Notes under the pieces: model-generated
Databases searched by the model: none
What the model saw: the letters and a program-made list of their open reading frames with translations, nothing else
Told to the model about the DNA's origin: nothing
Shown here: positions 49,699-59,316 of the stretch, piece by piece
Position numbering within the stretch: position 1 is the first letter of the stretch
How the letters are laid out: every line of letters begins with the position of its first letter
Source of the DNA: Massilia sp. Root351
GTDB taxonomy: Bacteria; Pseudomonadota; Gammaproteobacteria; Burkholderiales; Burkholderiaceae_D
Assembly: GCF_001425045.1 (NCBI RefSeq)
Contig: NZ_LMDJ01000031.1
Location: forward strand, 63,768 to 127,767
Direction of reading: 5' to 3'
Length of the DNA: 64,000 nucleotides
Program-made: the position numbers and the translations under genes

Positions 49699-51465
49699 AT
49701 GAAAAACCTCACGATCAAAGCCCGGCTTATCGCCGCCATCGCATTTCTGACCGTGCTGCTGGCGGCCATCGGCTTTGCCGGCCTGAACAGCCTGAGCCGC
49801 ACCAACGCGTCGCTGCAGACGGTGTACGACGACCGCCTGGTGGCGATGGGCATGCTGAACCAGATCGGCACCGGCCTGCTGTACCAGCAGATCGCGCTGG
49901 GCAACGCGGTGGACGCGCAGGACGGCGGCCACAGCACGCTGCTGGCCCAGGCGCAACAGCGCGGCGGCGAGATCGACAAAGTGTGGGCGGCCTACATGGC
50001 CACCTACCTGACACCGGACGAGGCGGTGCTGGCCAAGGCCTTCGCGGCCAGCCACGCCGCCATGCGCGAGCAGGCCATGCAGCCGATGGCGGCGGCGCTG
50101 GCGGCGGGCGAGCGCGAGCGGGCGGCGGAATTGCAGCACAAGAAGCTGGACCCGGCCATGGCGGCGGCCGACCATGCGCTCGAAGCGCTGGTGGCGCTGC
50201 AACTGGCGGTGGGCAAGCAGGAATATGCGGATTCGCAGGCGCGCTATAGCACTTTCCGCGCCATATCCATCGCCTCCATCGTGCTGGGCGTGGCGGTGGG
50301 TGCGGTGATGGGCTACTGGCTGCTGCGCGCCATCCTGGTCCCGTTGCGCGGCGCCATCGGCGTGGCCGAGGCGGTGGCGGCGGGCGACCTGACGCAACGC
50401 ATCGAGGTCAGTTCGAACGATGAGATGGGCCAGCTGACGGCCGCGCTGAAGCGCATGAACGACAGCCTGGCGACGATCGTGGCGCAGGTGCGGCAGGGCA
50501 CGGAAACCATCACCGTGGCCTCCGGCGAGATCGCCAGCGGCAATGCCGACCTGTCCTCGCGCACCGAAACGCAGGCGTCCAGCCTGGAGGAGACCGCCAG
50601 CTCGATGGAAGAGCTGACCTCCACGGTGCAGCACAACACCGAAAGCGCGCGCGCGGCCGACACCCTGGCCCACGAAGCGGCGGCGGTGGCGCAGCGCGGC
50701 GGCGCAGTGGTGGCGCAGGTGGTGGCCACCATGGGGGCGATCAACCAGTCCTCCAACAAGATCGCCGACATCATCGGCACCATCGACGGCATCGCTTTCC
50801 AGACCAATATCCTGGCGCTGAACGCGGCGGTGGAAGCGGCGCGCGCCGGCGAGCAGGGACGCGGCTTTGCCGTGGTGGCCTCGGAAGTGCGCAACCTGGC
50901 GCAGCGCTCGGCGGCGGCGGCCAAGGAAATCAAGGAACTGATCGGCGACTCGGTGGCCCACGTCGGCGCGGGCAGCAAGCTGGTGGACCAGGCCGGCGCC
51001 ACCATGCAGGAAGTGGTCACCAGCGTGGAGCGCGTGACGGGCATGATGTCGTCCATCCTGTCGGCCAGCGTGGAGCAGAGCTCGGGTATCGAACAGATCA
51101 ACCAGGCGGTGGCCGAGATGGACACTGTCACCCAGCAGAACGCGGCGCTGGTGGAGCAGGCTGCGGCGGCCGCCGAATCCTTGCAGGACCAGGCGCGGAC
51201 GCTGGAGCAGGCGGTGAGCGTATTCAAGCTGGATGCCGGCGCGCTGCGCACGGCGGCCCGCAGCGCGCCGGCGGCGGCAGCGCGCCCCGCGCAAGGCGGG
51301 CGCCCGGCCGTTCGGCCAGCGCTGCAGCCGGCGCGCGCCGCCCTGGCCCAGCCGGGGAAGGGGGGCGCCAAGCCGGCGGCGCGGTCCCCGGCCCAGGCAA
51401 CTGCCGCTCCGCGCCACTTGAAGGCGGTGCCGGCGGCAACCGACGGCGACTGGGAAGAATTCTGA
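49699..51465 (+). CDS. Methyl-accepting chemotaxis protein with docking pentapeptide
   Basis: 588 residues. TM1 (about 8-30), four-helix-bundle periplasmic domain (35-185), TM2 (about 190-212), HAMP (RAILVPLRGAIGVAEAVAAG), then the long signalling coil with the invariant hairpin tip IDGIAFQTNILALNAAVEAA near 365. The Ala/Pro-rich tail ends WEEF, fitting the W-x-x-F tether that binds CheR/CheB. The ligand is unknown. No CheA or CheW gene is in the window, so it works with a che cluster elsewhere or couples to the adjacent kinases. Its TGA overlaps the next ATG by one base. Confidence 0.95.
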   Translation: MKNLTIKARLIAAIAFLTVLLAAIGFAGLNSLSRTNASLQTVYDDRLVAMGMLNQIGTGLLYQQIALGNAVDAQDGGHSTLLAQAQQRGGEIDKVWAAYMATYLTPDEAVLAKAFAASHAAMREQAMQPMAAALAAGERERAAELQHKKLDPAMAAADHALEALVALQLAVGKQEYADSQARYSTFRAISIASIVLGVAVGAVMGYWLLRAILVPLRGAIGVAEAVAAGDLTQRIEVSSNDEMGQLTAALKRMNDSLATIVAQVRQGTETITVASGEIASGNADLSSRTETQASSLEETASSMEELTSTVQHNTESARAADTLAHEAAAVAQRGGAVVAQVVATMGAINQSSNKIADIIGTIDGIAFQTNILALNAAVEAARAGEQGRGFAVVASEVRNLAQRSAAAAKEIKELIGDSVAHVGAGSKLVDQAGATMQEVVTSVERVTGMMSSILSASVEQSSGIEQINQAVAEMDTVTQQNAALVEQAAAAAESLQDQARTLEQAVSVFKLDAGALRTAARSAPAAAARPAQGGRPAVRPALQPARAALAQPGKGGAKPAARSPAQATAAPRHLKAVPAATDGDWEEF

Positions 51466-53687
51466 TGCACTCGCCCGCGCACCGCGTCGCCGGTTTGCGC
51501 GCCAAGGGCGAGATCTCGATCGCGCTGCTGGTCAGCGTGGCGGTGACGGCAGTGGTGACGCTGGTGCTGGCCGCCTTCGCCGCCTATTTCTACCAGAGCG
51601 AAAAAGCGCAGCGCTGGGCGCAGCTGCGGGCCGACCTGGCCGCCAGCGCGGATGAACTGGCGGCGGCGGCAGCGCTGCCGGTGTGGAACTACGACGAAGC
51701 GCAAATCGTTACCATCATGAAAAGCGGGCTGAGCAACCGGGGGCTGCACGCCAGCATGGTGGCGCCGGCCGGCGTGCGTCCCTACATCCTGGTGCGCGGC
51801 GCCGACGGCCGGCTGCACGGCGTGGACAAGGCCCCGGCCGGCGCCGAATTGCTGCAGGAGCGGCGCGCCATGCGGGCGGCGAACCAGGATATCGGCAGCA
51901 TCACGCTGTACGCCTCGCCGGCCAGGCTGCTGGCCGAACTGCGCAGCCGCAGCTACGCCATCGCCGGCATGATACTGGTGCTCGACGTGGCGCTGGTGGC
52001 CGGCCTGTACCTGGTGCTGTGGCACATGATGCTCAAGCCGGTGCAAGCCATCGGGCGCTACGCGGCCGACGTCAAGGCCGGGCTGAACCCCGCCGCGCCG
52101 GCCCCGCGCGCCTGGCTGTTCGGCGAACTGAAGAGCCTGCAGGCCTCGCTGCGCGAAATGATCGCGCTGCTCGAGAGCCGCTATCGCGCCATGCACGCCA
52201 GCGAGCAGCGCCTGCAGATCGCCACCCGGGCGGCCGCCATCGGCATCTGGGACTGGGATATCGGCAGCGGGGTGGTGGAGTGGGACGAGCAAATGTACCG
52301 CCTGTTCGGCGTGCAGCGCGCGCCCGTGGCCGAGCCGCTGCAACTGTGGCGCGAAGCGCTGCATCCGGAGGACAAGGCGCAGGCCGAGGCTGCGCTGCAG
52401 CGCACGCTGGACGGCGGCGGCCAGTTCGACCAGGCTTTCCGCATCGTCTGGCCGGACGGCTCGGTGCGCCATATCCAGGCCGACTCGATGCTGTTCCGCG
52501 ACGGCGCCGGGCGGCCGCTACGCATGGTAGGCGTCAACTACGACATCAGCGCGCACAAGGCGGCGCAGCAGGAACTGCGCCAGCACCGCCACCACCTGGA
52601 AGAGCTGGTGGCCGACCGCACGCGCGCGCTGTCGGTGGCGGTGGCGCAGGCGCAGGCGGCCAGCCAGGCCAAGAGCGTGTTCCTGGCCAATATGAGCCAC
52701 GAGCTGCGCACTCCCCTGAACGCGGTGATCGGCTTTTCGCGCCTGATGGCCGATGCGCCCGGCATGCAGGCCGGGGACAAGCGCAACCTGGGCATCATCC
52801 ACCGCTCCGGCCAGCACTTGCTGACGCTGATTAACGATATCCTGGAGCTGTCCAAGATCGAGGCCGGCCGCATCGCGCTGCAAAACGAGCCGGTGCTGCT
52901 GACCGAGATGCTGCAGGAAGTGACGGACATGGTGAGCATGCGCGCGGCGCCGGGCGTGACGCTGCGCCTGGACAGCCGCCAGCTGCCGCTGCGCGCGCAG
53001 CTGGACGGCACCAAGCTGCGCCAGGTGCTGCTGAACCTGATGTCGAACGCGGTCAAGTTCACCCGTGCCGGGGGCATCGTGCTGCAGGCGCGGGCCAGCT
53101 GGACGGACGGCGCGGACCCGGCCGGGAGCGGGTGCTGGCAGCTCGAATTCGCCGTCAGCGACAGCGGTCCAGGCATCGCGGCGGCCGACCACGAACGCAT
53201 TTTCGAACCTTTCGTGCAGGCCGGCCAGGACGGCGTGGCCGAAGGCACCGGCCTGGGGCTGGCCATTTCGCGCGAGTTCGTGCAGTTGATGGGCGGCGAG
53301 CTGACCGTGCATTCGGCGCTGGGCGAGGGCGCGGTGTTCCGCTTCGCGGTGTCGGCCGGGGTATCGGCCGGACTGGCGCTGGCCGGCGCGCGGGACGGCG
53401 CCGCCGGCGCGGCGAGCGCATTGGACGGCGCCGGGGGTGACGAGAACGGTGGCGCGGCGCTGACGGCGGCGGCGCTGGCCGCGCTGCCGGCGGGCGCCGC
53501 CGATGCGTTGCGGGAAGCGGTGCAGCAGCTGAACCTGGCCCGCGCGGCGCGGCTGCTGCAAGCGCTGCCGCCGGCCTGCGCAGGCACGGCGGCCGCGGTC
53601 GGGCGCATGCTGGCGCTGCACCAGTATCCGCAGCTATGCGCGCTGCTGGCGCCGGCGGCGCACGATGCAGGGCAGGGGGCGGCATGA
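51465..53687 (+). CDS. Membrane histidine kinase with periplasmic sensor and PAS
   Basis: 740 residues. TM1 (about 18-42), periplasmic segment (45-165; ALPVWNYDEAQIVTIMKSGL, a pattern common in such sensors), TM2 (about 166-188), linker, PAS/PAC (245-370; FRIVWPDGSVRHIQADSMLF), HisKA (NMSHELRTPLNAVIGFSRLM, H near 412), ATPase (NLMSNAVKFT; SDSGPGI; GTGLGLAISREF). The last 110 residues are Ala-rich and contain no receiver but could be an Hpt-like or regulatory helix bundle. Coupled to the chemoreceptor (TGATG) and to the next gene (ATGA), so all three are probably made in fixed proportion. Confidence 0.93.
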   Translation: MHSPAHRVAGLRAKGEISIALLVSVAVTAVVTLVLAAFAAYFYQSEKAQRWAQLRADLAASADELAAAAALPVWNYDEAQIVTIMKSGLSNRGLHASMVAPAGVRPYILVRGADGRLHGVDKAPAGAELLQERRAMRAANQDIGSITLYASPARLLAELRSRSYAIAGMILVLDVALVAGLYLVLWHMMLKPVQAIGRYAADVKAGLNPAAPAPRAWLFGELKSLQASLREMIALLESRYRAMHASEQRLQIATRAAAIGIWDWDIGSGVVEWDEQMYRLFGVQRAPVAEPLQLWREALHPEDKAQAEAALQRTLDGGGQFDQAFRIVWPDGSVRHIQADSMLFRDGAGRPLRMVGVNYDISAHKAAQQELRQHRHHLEELVADRTRALSVAVAQAQAASQAKSVFLANMSHELRTPLNAVIGFSRLMADAPGMQAGDKRNLGIIHRSGQHLLTLINDILELSKIEAGRIALQNEPVLLTEMLQEVTDMVSMRAAPGVTLRLDSRQLPLRAQLDGTKLRQVLLNLMSNAVKFTRAGGIVLQARASWTDGADPAGSGCWQLEFAVSDSGPGIAAADHERIFEPFVQAGQDGVAEGTGLGLAISREFVQLMGGELTVHSALGEGAVFRFAVSAGVSAGLALAGARDGAAGAASALDGAGGDENGGAALTAAALAALPAGAADALREAVQQLNLARAARLLQALPPACAGTAAAVGRMLALHQYPQLCALLAPAAHDAGQGAA

Positions 53688-54901
53688 TGCAGCGCGCAGA
53701 CCAGAACTCAAGCGGCGAAATCCTGGTGGTGGAAGATACGCCGGCCTCGCTCAAGCTGCTCAGCGAATTGCTGGGCAACGCGGGCTACCTGGTGCGCCAG
53801 GCGCCGGACGGCGGGCTGGCGCTGTGGAGCGCGCAAGCCCGTCCGCCGGAACTGATCCTGCTCGACATCCGCATGCCCGGCATCGACGGCTTTGAAGTGT
53901 GCCGGCAGCTGAAGGCCGATCCCGGCCTGAAGGAGATTCCGGTGATTTTCCTGTCGGCGCAGTACGATACCGATGACAAGGTGCGCGGCTTCCGCGCCGG
54001 CGCGGTCGACTTCATCGCCAAGCCTTACCAGTCCGAGGAGGTGCTGGCGCGCACGCACGTCCACATCCAGCTGTCGCGCGCGCAGCAGGCGCTGGCCGCC
54101 AGCAATGCGCAGCTCACGCGTACGCTGGATGAGCTGGGCTCGGCGCACGCCGAGATCGTGCGCTCGGAGCGGCTGGCGGCGCTGGGTGCTCTGGTGGCGG
54201 GCGTGGCGCACGAACTGAATACCCCGATCGGCAACGGCGTGCTGGCCGCCAGCGCGCTGGAGGACCGCAGCCGCGCCTTTTTCGGCGCGCTGGCCGAAGG
54301 CGCCGGCGTGCGCCGTTCGGCGCTGGAGCGCTATGGCGCAGACACGGCCCAGGCCACGGCACTGCTGCTGCGCAACCTGCACAAGGCGGCCGACCTGATC
54401 GAGTGCTTCAAGCAGGTCGCGGTGGACCAGACCAGTTCGCAGCGCCGCAGCTTCGAGCTGGCCAGTCTGGTGGACGGCATGGCCAAGACGCTGGCGCCGT
54501 CGCTGCGCGCGGCCGGCGCAACGCTGCGGGTGGAGGCGGTGGGCGGACTTGCCATGGACAGCTACCCGGGCGCGCTGTGCCAGATACTGACCCAGCTCAC
54601 CCGCAACGCGCTGCTGCACGGATTCGGGCCGGACGGCGGCGCCATCACCGTGCGCATGGCGGCCGACGGCGCGGCGGCGCTGCTGGAATTCGAGGACAAC
54701 GGCGCCGGCATTGCGCCGGACGGCATGGCGCGGCTGTTCGAGCCGTTCAACACCGCCAGCATGGGGCGCAGCAGCGGGCTGGGGCTGCACATCGTGCACA
54801 ACCTGGTGGTCAATGTGCTGGGCGGCGCCATTGAGGCGGCCAGCGCGCCTGGCCGCACCCGCTTCGCCATGCGGCTGCCGCTGGACGCACCCGGACTGTA
54901 G
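53684..54901 (+). CDS. REC-histidine kinase, second copy
   Basis: 405 residues from the ATG at 53684, overlapping the previous stop as ATGA. Receiver (10-135; VVEDTPASLKLLSELLGNAG; LLDIRMPGIDGFE; IAKPYQ) nearly matches those of the genes at 47335 and 54978. HisKA box GVAHELNTPIGNGV near 178; ATPase with LTRNALLHGF, EDNGAGI and GRSSGLGLHIVHNLV. The kinase half differs from that at 47335, so the receivers were probably spread by duplication and fused to different outputs. It may take phosphate from the membrane kinase encoded before it. Confidence 0.92.
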   Translation: MMQRADQNSSGEILVVEDTPASLKLLSELLGNAGYLVRQAPDGGLALWSAQARPPELILLDIRMPGIDGFEVCRQLKADPGLKEIPVIFLSAQYDTDDKVRGFRAGAVDFIAKPYQSEEVLARTHVHIQLSRAQQALAASNAQLTRTLDELGSAHAEIVRSERLAALGALVAGVAHELNTPIGNGVLAASALEDRSRAFFGALAEGAGVRRSALERYGADTAQATALLLRNLHKAADLIECFKQVAVDQTSSQRRSFELASLVDGMAKTLAPSLRAAGATLRVEAVGGLAMDSYPGALCQILTQLTRNALLHGFGPDGGAITVRMAADGAAALLEFEDNGAGIAPDGMARLFEPFNTASMGRSSGLGLHIVHNLVVNVLGGAIEAASAPGRTRFAMRLPLDAPGL

Positions 54902-54977
54902 GCCGGCTGCCCTTGGGGGCTGGTCCATTCTATGGTAGGGTGGCGAGGGATTCTGGATCAGGAGAGGACGCAAGGCG

Positions 54978-57242
54978 ATGCATCGGGATTTGTCGGAACA
55001 AGGCAGCAAGGGCGAAGTGTTGATCGTGGAGGACACGCCGGCTTCGCTCAAGCTGCTCAGCGACCTGTTGACGGAGGCCGGCTACTACGTGCGCCAGGCG
55101 CCCAACGGCGAGCTGGCGCTGTGGACGGTGCAGTCGCGCCCGCCGGAGCTGATCCTGCTCGACGTGCGCATGCCCGGCATCGACGGCTTCGAGGTGTGCC
55201 GCCGCCTGAAATCCTCGCCGGCCACGGCCCATGTGCCGGTGATTTTCCTGTCCGCCCAGCACGACACGGACGACAAGGTGCGCGGCTTTGCGCTGGGCGG
55301 CGCCGACTTCATCGCCAAGCCGTTCCAGGCCGAGGAAATCCTGGCCCGCACCGATGCCCAGGTGCGCCTGGGGCGCGCGCAGCTGGCGCTGGCCGCCGAA
55401 CGCGCCCACCTGGAGCTGCGCGTGCATGAGCGTACCGCCGAGCTGGCCGAGCTGGCCGCCTCGCTGGAGCGCGAGGTGGAGCGCCGCCGCGCCAACGAGG
55501 ACACGCTGCGCCTGGCCGCGCGCGTGTTCGCCGCCACCCAGGACGCCATCGTCATCGCCGACGCCGGCGGCACCATCGTGGCCACCAATCCGGCCTTCAC
55601 CGACATTTCAGGCTACGACAGCAGCGAGATGGTGGGGCGCCATGTCAGCACCCTGCAGACCGTGCAGCACAACACCAGTGCCTACCACGCCATGATGGCG
55701 GCGCTGGCCGGCCATGGCCACTGGTCGGGCGAGATGCTGGCGCGGCGCAAGAACGGCGCCACCTTCCCCGGCCTGCTGAGCGTGTCCACCGTGGCCGGCG
55801 CCAACGGCGAGGTGGAGAACTACATCGTCGTGTTCATGGACATCACCGAGCGCAAGGCCGAGCAGCACATGATCGACTTCCTGTCCTACCACGACGCGCT
55901 GACCGGCCTGCCCAACCGGCTGCTGGCGCGCCAGTGCTTCGACGAGGCGCAAGCGGCCGCGCAGCGCAACGGCCAGTGCGTGGGCGTGATGTGCCTGGAC
56001 CTGGACCGCTTCAAGAGCGTGAACGATTCCTACGGCGCGCCGGTCGGCGACCAGGCCTTGCAAGCGGTGGCGCGCCTGTTGCGCAGCTGCGTGCCGGACG
56101 GGGCCACCGTGTCGCGCCAGGGCGGCGACGAGTTCCAGATCATCGTGCCGGACGACGCCCAGCTGGGCGCCACCGTGGCCGCCGCGCAAGCCATCCTGGC
56201 CGGGCTGCGCGACGGCTTGCCGCTGGCCATGGCGGCAGCCGAGGGGGCGGCGCAAGCTGCCCAGCCATCGCCCCAGTTGTCCACCCAGCACCTGGGACTG
56301 ACCACCAGCATCGGCATTGCCGTGTGCCCGGCCGACGGCAGCACTTTCGACGAGCTGCTGCGCAATGCCGACACCGCGCTGTACCGCGCCAAGGAGGTCG
56401 GCCGCGACAACTATGCCTTCTTCACCGAGCGCATGGACGCCGACATCCGCGCCAAGCTGGCCATCCAGGCGCAGCTGCGCGGCGCCATTGCGCGCGGCGA
56501 GTTCGAGGTGCACTACCAGCCGCAGATGTGCTTGCGCACCGGGACCATGCTGGGCGCGGAGGCGCTGCTGCGCTGGCACAACCCGGTGCTGGGCCAGGTG
56601 CCGCCCAACCGCTTCATCCCGCTGGCCGAGGAGTACGGCCTGATTTCCGCCATCGGTGTCTGGGTGCTGGACACCGTGTGCGCGCAGATCGCGGCCTGGC
56701 AGGCGCAGGGCCTGGGCACGCTGAAGGTGGCGGTCAACCTGGCCGGCAGCCAGTTCGCGCACGACAGCACGGTGGCCAGCGTGGAGCAGGCGCTGCGCCG
56801 CCACGGCGTGCCGCCGGCCTCGCTGGGGCTGGAGATCACCGAAGGCACGGTGATGGGCGATCCGGACAAGGCGGTGGCCGCGCTGGGCCGATTGAAGGAT
56901 ATCGGCGTGGCCATTTCGCTGGACGATTTCGGTACCGGCTACTCCTCGCTGGCCTACCTGAAACGCTTCCCGATCGACGTGCTGAAGATCGACAAATCCT
57001 TCGTCGACGACGTGACCACCAAGGCCAGCGACGCGGCCATCGCGCTGTCGGTGATCTCGCTGGCGCACAACCTGAACATGCGCGTGATCGCCGAGGGCGT
57101 GGAAACGCGCGAACAGGTCGAGTTCCTGGCGGCGCACGGCTGCGACGAAATGCAGGGCTACTACTTCAGCCGGCCGCTGGCGGCCGGCGCCTATACCGCG
57201 CTGCTGCGTGAAAAGCGCTTGCTCAACCTGTTACCGGAATAA
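54978..57242 (+). CDS. REC-PAS-GGDEF-EAL c-di-GMP regulator
   Basis: 754 residues. Receiver (15-140; VEDTPASLKLLSDLLTEAG; LLDVRMPGIDGFE), coiled coil, PAS (175-295), GGDEF (about 300-480; intact RQGGDEFQII near 383), EAL (about 500-745; GAEALLRWHNP, then EGVETREQVEFLAAHGCDEM). Both catalytic signatures are intact, so it may make and break c-di-GMP, the balance being set by phosphorylation and the PAS signal. It closes the array, linking the kinases and chemoreceptor to c-di-GMP control of motility or biofilm. Confidence 0.95.
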   Translation: MHRDLSEQGSKGEVLIVEDTPASLKLLSDLLTEAGYYVRQAPNGELALWTVQSRPPELILLDVRMPGIDGFEVCRRLKSSPATAHVPVIFLSAQHDTDDKVRGFALGGADFIAKPFQAEEILARTDAQVRLGRAQLALAAERAHLELRVHERTAELAELAASLEREVERRRANEDTLRLAARVFAATQDAIVIADAGGTIVATNPAFTDISGYDSSEMVGRHVSTLQTVQHNTSAYHAMMAALAGHGHWSGEMLARRKNGATFPGLLSVSTVAGANGEVENYIVVFMDITERKAEQHMIDFLSYHDALTGLPNRLLARQCFDEAQAAAQRNGQCVGVMCLDLDRFKSVNDSYGAPVGDQALQAVARLLRSCVPDGATVSRQGGDEFQIIVPDDAQLGATVAAAQAILAGLRDGLPLAMAAAEGAAQAAQPSPQLSTQHLGLTTSIGIAVCPADGSTFDELLRNADTALYRAKEVGRDNYAFFTERMDADIRAKLAIQAQLRGAIARGEFEVHYQPQMCLRTGTMLGAEALLRWHNPVLGQVPPNRFIPLAEEYGLISAIGVWVLDTVCAQIAAWQAQGLGTLKVAVNLAGSQFAHDSTVASVEQALRRHGVPPASLGLEITEGTVMGDPDKAVAALGRLKDIGVAISLDDFGTGYSSLAYLKRFPIDVLKIDKSFVDDVTTKASDAAIALSVISLAHNLNMRVIAEGVETREQVEFLAAHGCDEMQGYYFSRPLAAGAYTALLREKRLLNLLPE

Positions 57243-57250
57243 GGAAGTCC

Positions 57251-59017
57251 ATGAAGAGAACCGCTGCCTCCCTGGCCGCCGGCGTGCTGTTGGCGCTGGG
57301 CGCTGCCACCGTTCCCGCGCTGCCCGCCCATGCCGCCGGCGAAAGCGCCGCCTTCAAGGCGCTCTACACCGAGGAGTGGCAATGGCGCATGGCCCAGCGC
57401 CTGGAGGACGAGGAGGACGATGTCAACGGCATCCGGCCCGACCTGCCGCGCATCGACGCCGCCACCCAGCAGGCGCGCCTGGCTTACTGGCAGCGTGTGC
57501 TGGCCAGGCTGGACGCGATCCCGGTGGCCGCGCTGGAGCCGGCGCAGCGCATCGATTACGCGGTGTACCGCGCGCAGATCGCTGCGCTGATCGAGAACCA
57601 GCGCTTCCGCGAATACGAAAAGCCGCTCAACTCCGATTCGGCCTTCTGGTCCAACATCGCCGGCGAGGCCGACAAGAGTTTCCGCAGCGAGGCCGAATAC
57701 GCGGCCTACGTGCGGCAGCTGAACGACATGCCGCGCTACTTCGCCGAGGCCACCGCCAATATGCGCGCGGGCCTGCAGCGCGGCTTCACGCCGCCGCGCG
57801 TGACGCTGTTGGGACGCGACAAATCGGTGGCCGCCGTGGCCGAGGAAAAGACGCTGGAGAAACTGGCCTTCTACCGGCCGTTCAAGGACATGCCGGCCGC
57901 CATCCCGGCCGCGCGCCAGGCCGAGCTGCGCGCCGCCGCGCTCAAGGCGCTGCGCGAGTCGGTGGTGCCGGCCCACCAGCGCTTGCTGGCCTTCCTGCGC
58001 ACCGAGTACCTGCCGGGCGCGGCCGAGGCGCTGGCGGCCGAGCGCCTGCCCGACGGCAAAGCGTATTACCAGTCCAAGATCAGCGAGTACACCACCACAT
58101 CGCTGAGCGCCGAGCAGATCCACCAGACCGGCCTGGCCGAAATGGCCAAGATCCGCGCCGAGATGCTGGAGGTGATCAAGCAGGTCGGTTTCCAGGGCGG
58201 CTTGCCGGAATTCCTGCAGTTCCTGCGCACCGACCCGCGCTTTTACGCGCGCACCCCGGAGGAGCTGCTGATGCGCGCGGCCTACGTGGCCAAGCGCTTC
58301 GACGCCAAGGTGGGCGACTACTTCGGCTACCTGCCGCGCAGCCGCTTCGCCATCATTCCGGTGGCGCCGGACATTGCGCCGTACTATACCTCCGGCCGCG
58401 GCGGCCCCGGCGTCTACATGGTCAACACCTACAACCTGCCGGCGCGCCCCCTGTACAGCCTGCCGGCGCTGACGCTGCACGAGTCGGCCCCGGGCCACGC
58501 TTTCCAGATGCCGATCGCGCTGGAACAGAAAGGCCGTCCGGCCTTCCGCAACGCCTACATCTCGGCCTACGGCGAGGGATGGGCGCTGTACACCGAACGG
58601 CTGGGCGTGGAAATGGGCATCTACGAGACGCCGTACGAAATTTTCGGCATGCTGAGCTACCAGGCCTGGCGCGCGTCGCGCCTGGTGGTCGATACCGGCG
58701 TGCACGCCAAGGGCTGGACCCGCGCGCAGGCCCAGGCCTACCTGCGCGAGAACACGGCGCTGTCCGAGCACGAAGTCACCACCGAGGTGGACCGCTATAT
58801 TTCCTGGCCTGGCCAGGCGCTGTCCTACTACCTGGGACAGATGGCGGTGCAGCAGGCGCGCAAGAAGGCGGAAGCGGCGCTGGGGCCGAAATTCGACATC
58901 CGCGCCTTCCACGACACGGTGCTCAACCTGGGTTCGGTGCCGCTGCCGGTGCTGCATGCGCGCATCGATACTTTCATCGCGGAAGGCGGCAAGAGCCCGT
59001 ATCCCAAGGACGAGTGA
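57251..59017 (+). CDS. Exported DUF885 putative metallohydrolase
   Basis: 588 residues with a Sec signal peptide (MKRTAASLAAGVLLALGAA). DUF885 family: the zinc-site sequence LHESAPGHAFQMPIA lies near residue 410 and resembles the HExxH pattern of peptidases, with a downstream Glu in YGEGWALYTERLG. Relatives are thought to be carboxypeptidase-like enzymes but few have been tested. It begins eight bases after the EAL gene and may be read from the same transcript, though no functional link is apparent. Confidence 0.88.
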   Translation: MKRTAASLAAGVLLALGAATVPALPAHAAGESAAFKALYTEEWQWRMAQRLEDEEDDVNGIRPDLPRIDAATQQARLAYWQRVLARLDAIPVAALEPAQRIDYAVYRAQIAALIENQRFREYEKPLNSDSAFWSNIAGEADKSFRSEAEYAAYVRQLNDMPRYFAEATANMRAGLQRGFTPPRVTLLGRDKSVAAVAEEKTLEKLAFYRPFKDMPAAIPAARQAELRAAALKALRESVVPAHQRLLAFLRTEYLPGAAEALAAERLPDGKAYYQSKISEYTTTSLSAEQIHQTGLAEMAKIRAEMLEVIKQVGFQGGLPEFLQFLRTDPRFYARTPEELLMRAAYVAKRFDAKVGDYFGYLPRSRFAIIPVAPDIAPYYTSGRGGPGVYMVNTYNLPARPLYSLPALTLHESAPGHAFQMPIALEQKGRPAFRNAYISAYGEGWALYTERLGVEMGIYETPYEIFGMLSYQAWRASRLVVDTGVHAKGWTRAQAQAYLRENTALSEHEVTTEVDRYISWPGQALSYYLGQMAVQQARKKAEAALGPKFDIRAFHDTVLNLGSVPLPVLHARIDTFIAEGGKSPYPKDE

Positions 59018-59088
59018 GCGCGCTACGGTTTGCTTTGCGGCCGCGCGCGGGGCGGACTACACTGTAGGGACGACTGAAAGGACTCCCC

Positions 59089-59316
59089 ATGGCAAGCAAA
59101 ATCACGCACCGCGGCGTTGCCATTGTCACCTTGGACGATGGCGAAGCCGTGCTGGAACATTGCAAACCGAACTGCATTGCCATCCGGCATGACGACGCGG
59201 GCTGGTGGACCTGCTTTGTCGGCCCGGACGGCGAGGTGGATGACTACGACCAGCCTTTCCCCAGCCGCGACCAGGCGGTGTGGGCCGCCAAAGCGGCCGC
59301 CGAGTACGGCATTTAG
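59089..59316 (+). CDS. Small hypothetical protein
   Basis: 75 residues behind an AGGA site. Compact and mixed in composition (ASKITHRGVAIVTLDDGEAV; DDAGWWTCFVGPDGEVDDYD), consistent with a small alpha/beta fold; no signal peptide or helix long enough for a membrane. Not recognised. Its stop shares four bases with the convergent membrane-protein gene. Confidence 0.6.
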   Translation: MASKITHRGVAIVTLDDGEAVLEHCKPNCIAIRHDDAGWWTCFVGPDGEVDDYDQPFPSRDQAVWAAKAAAEYGI

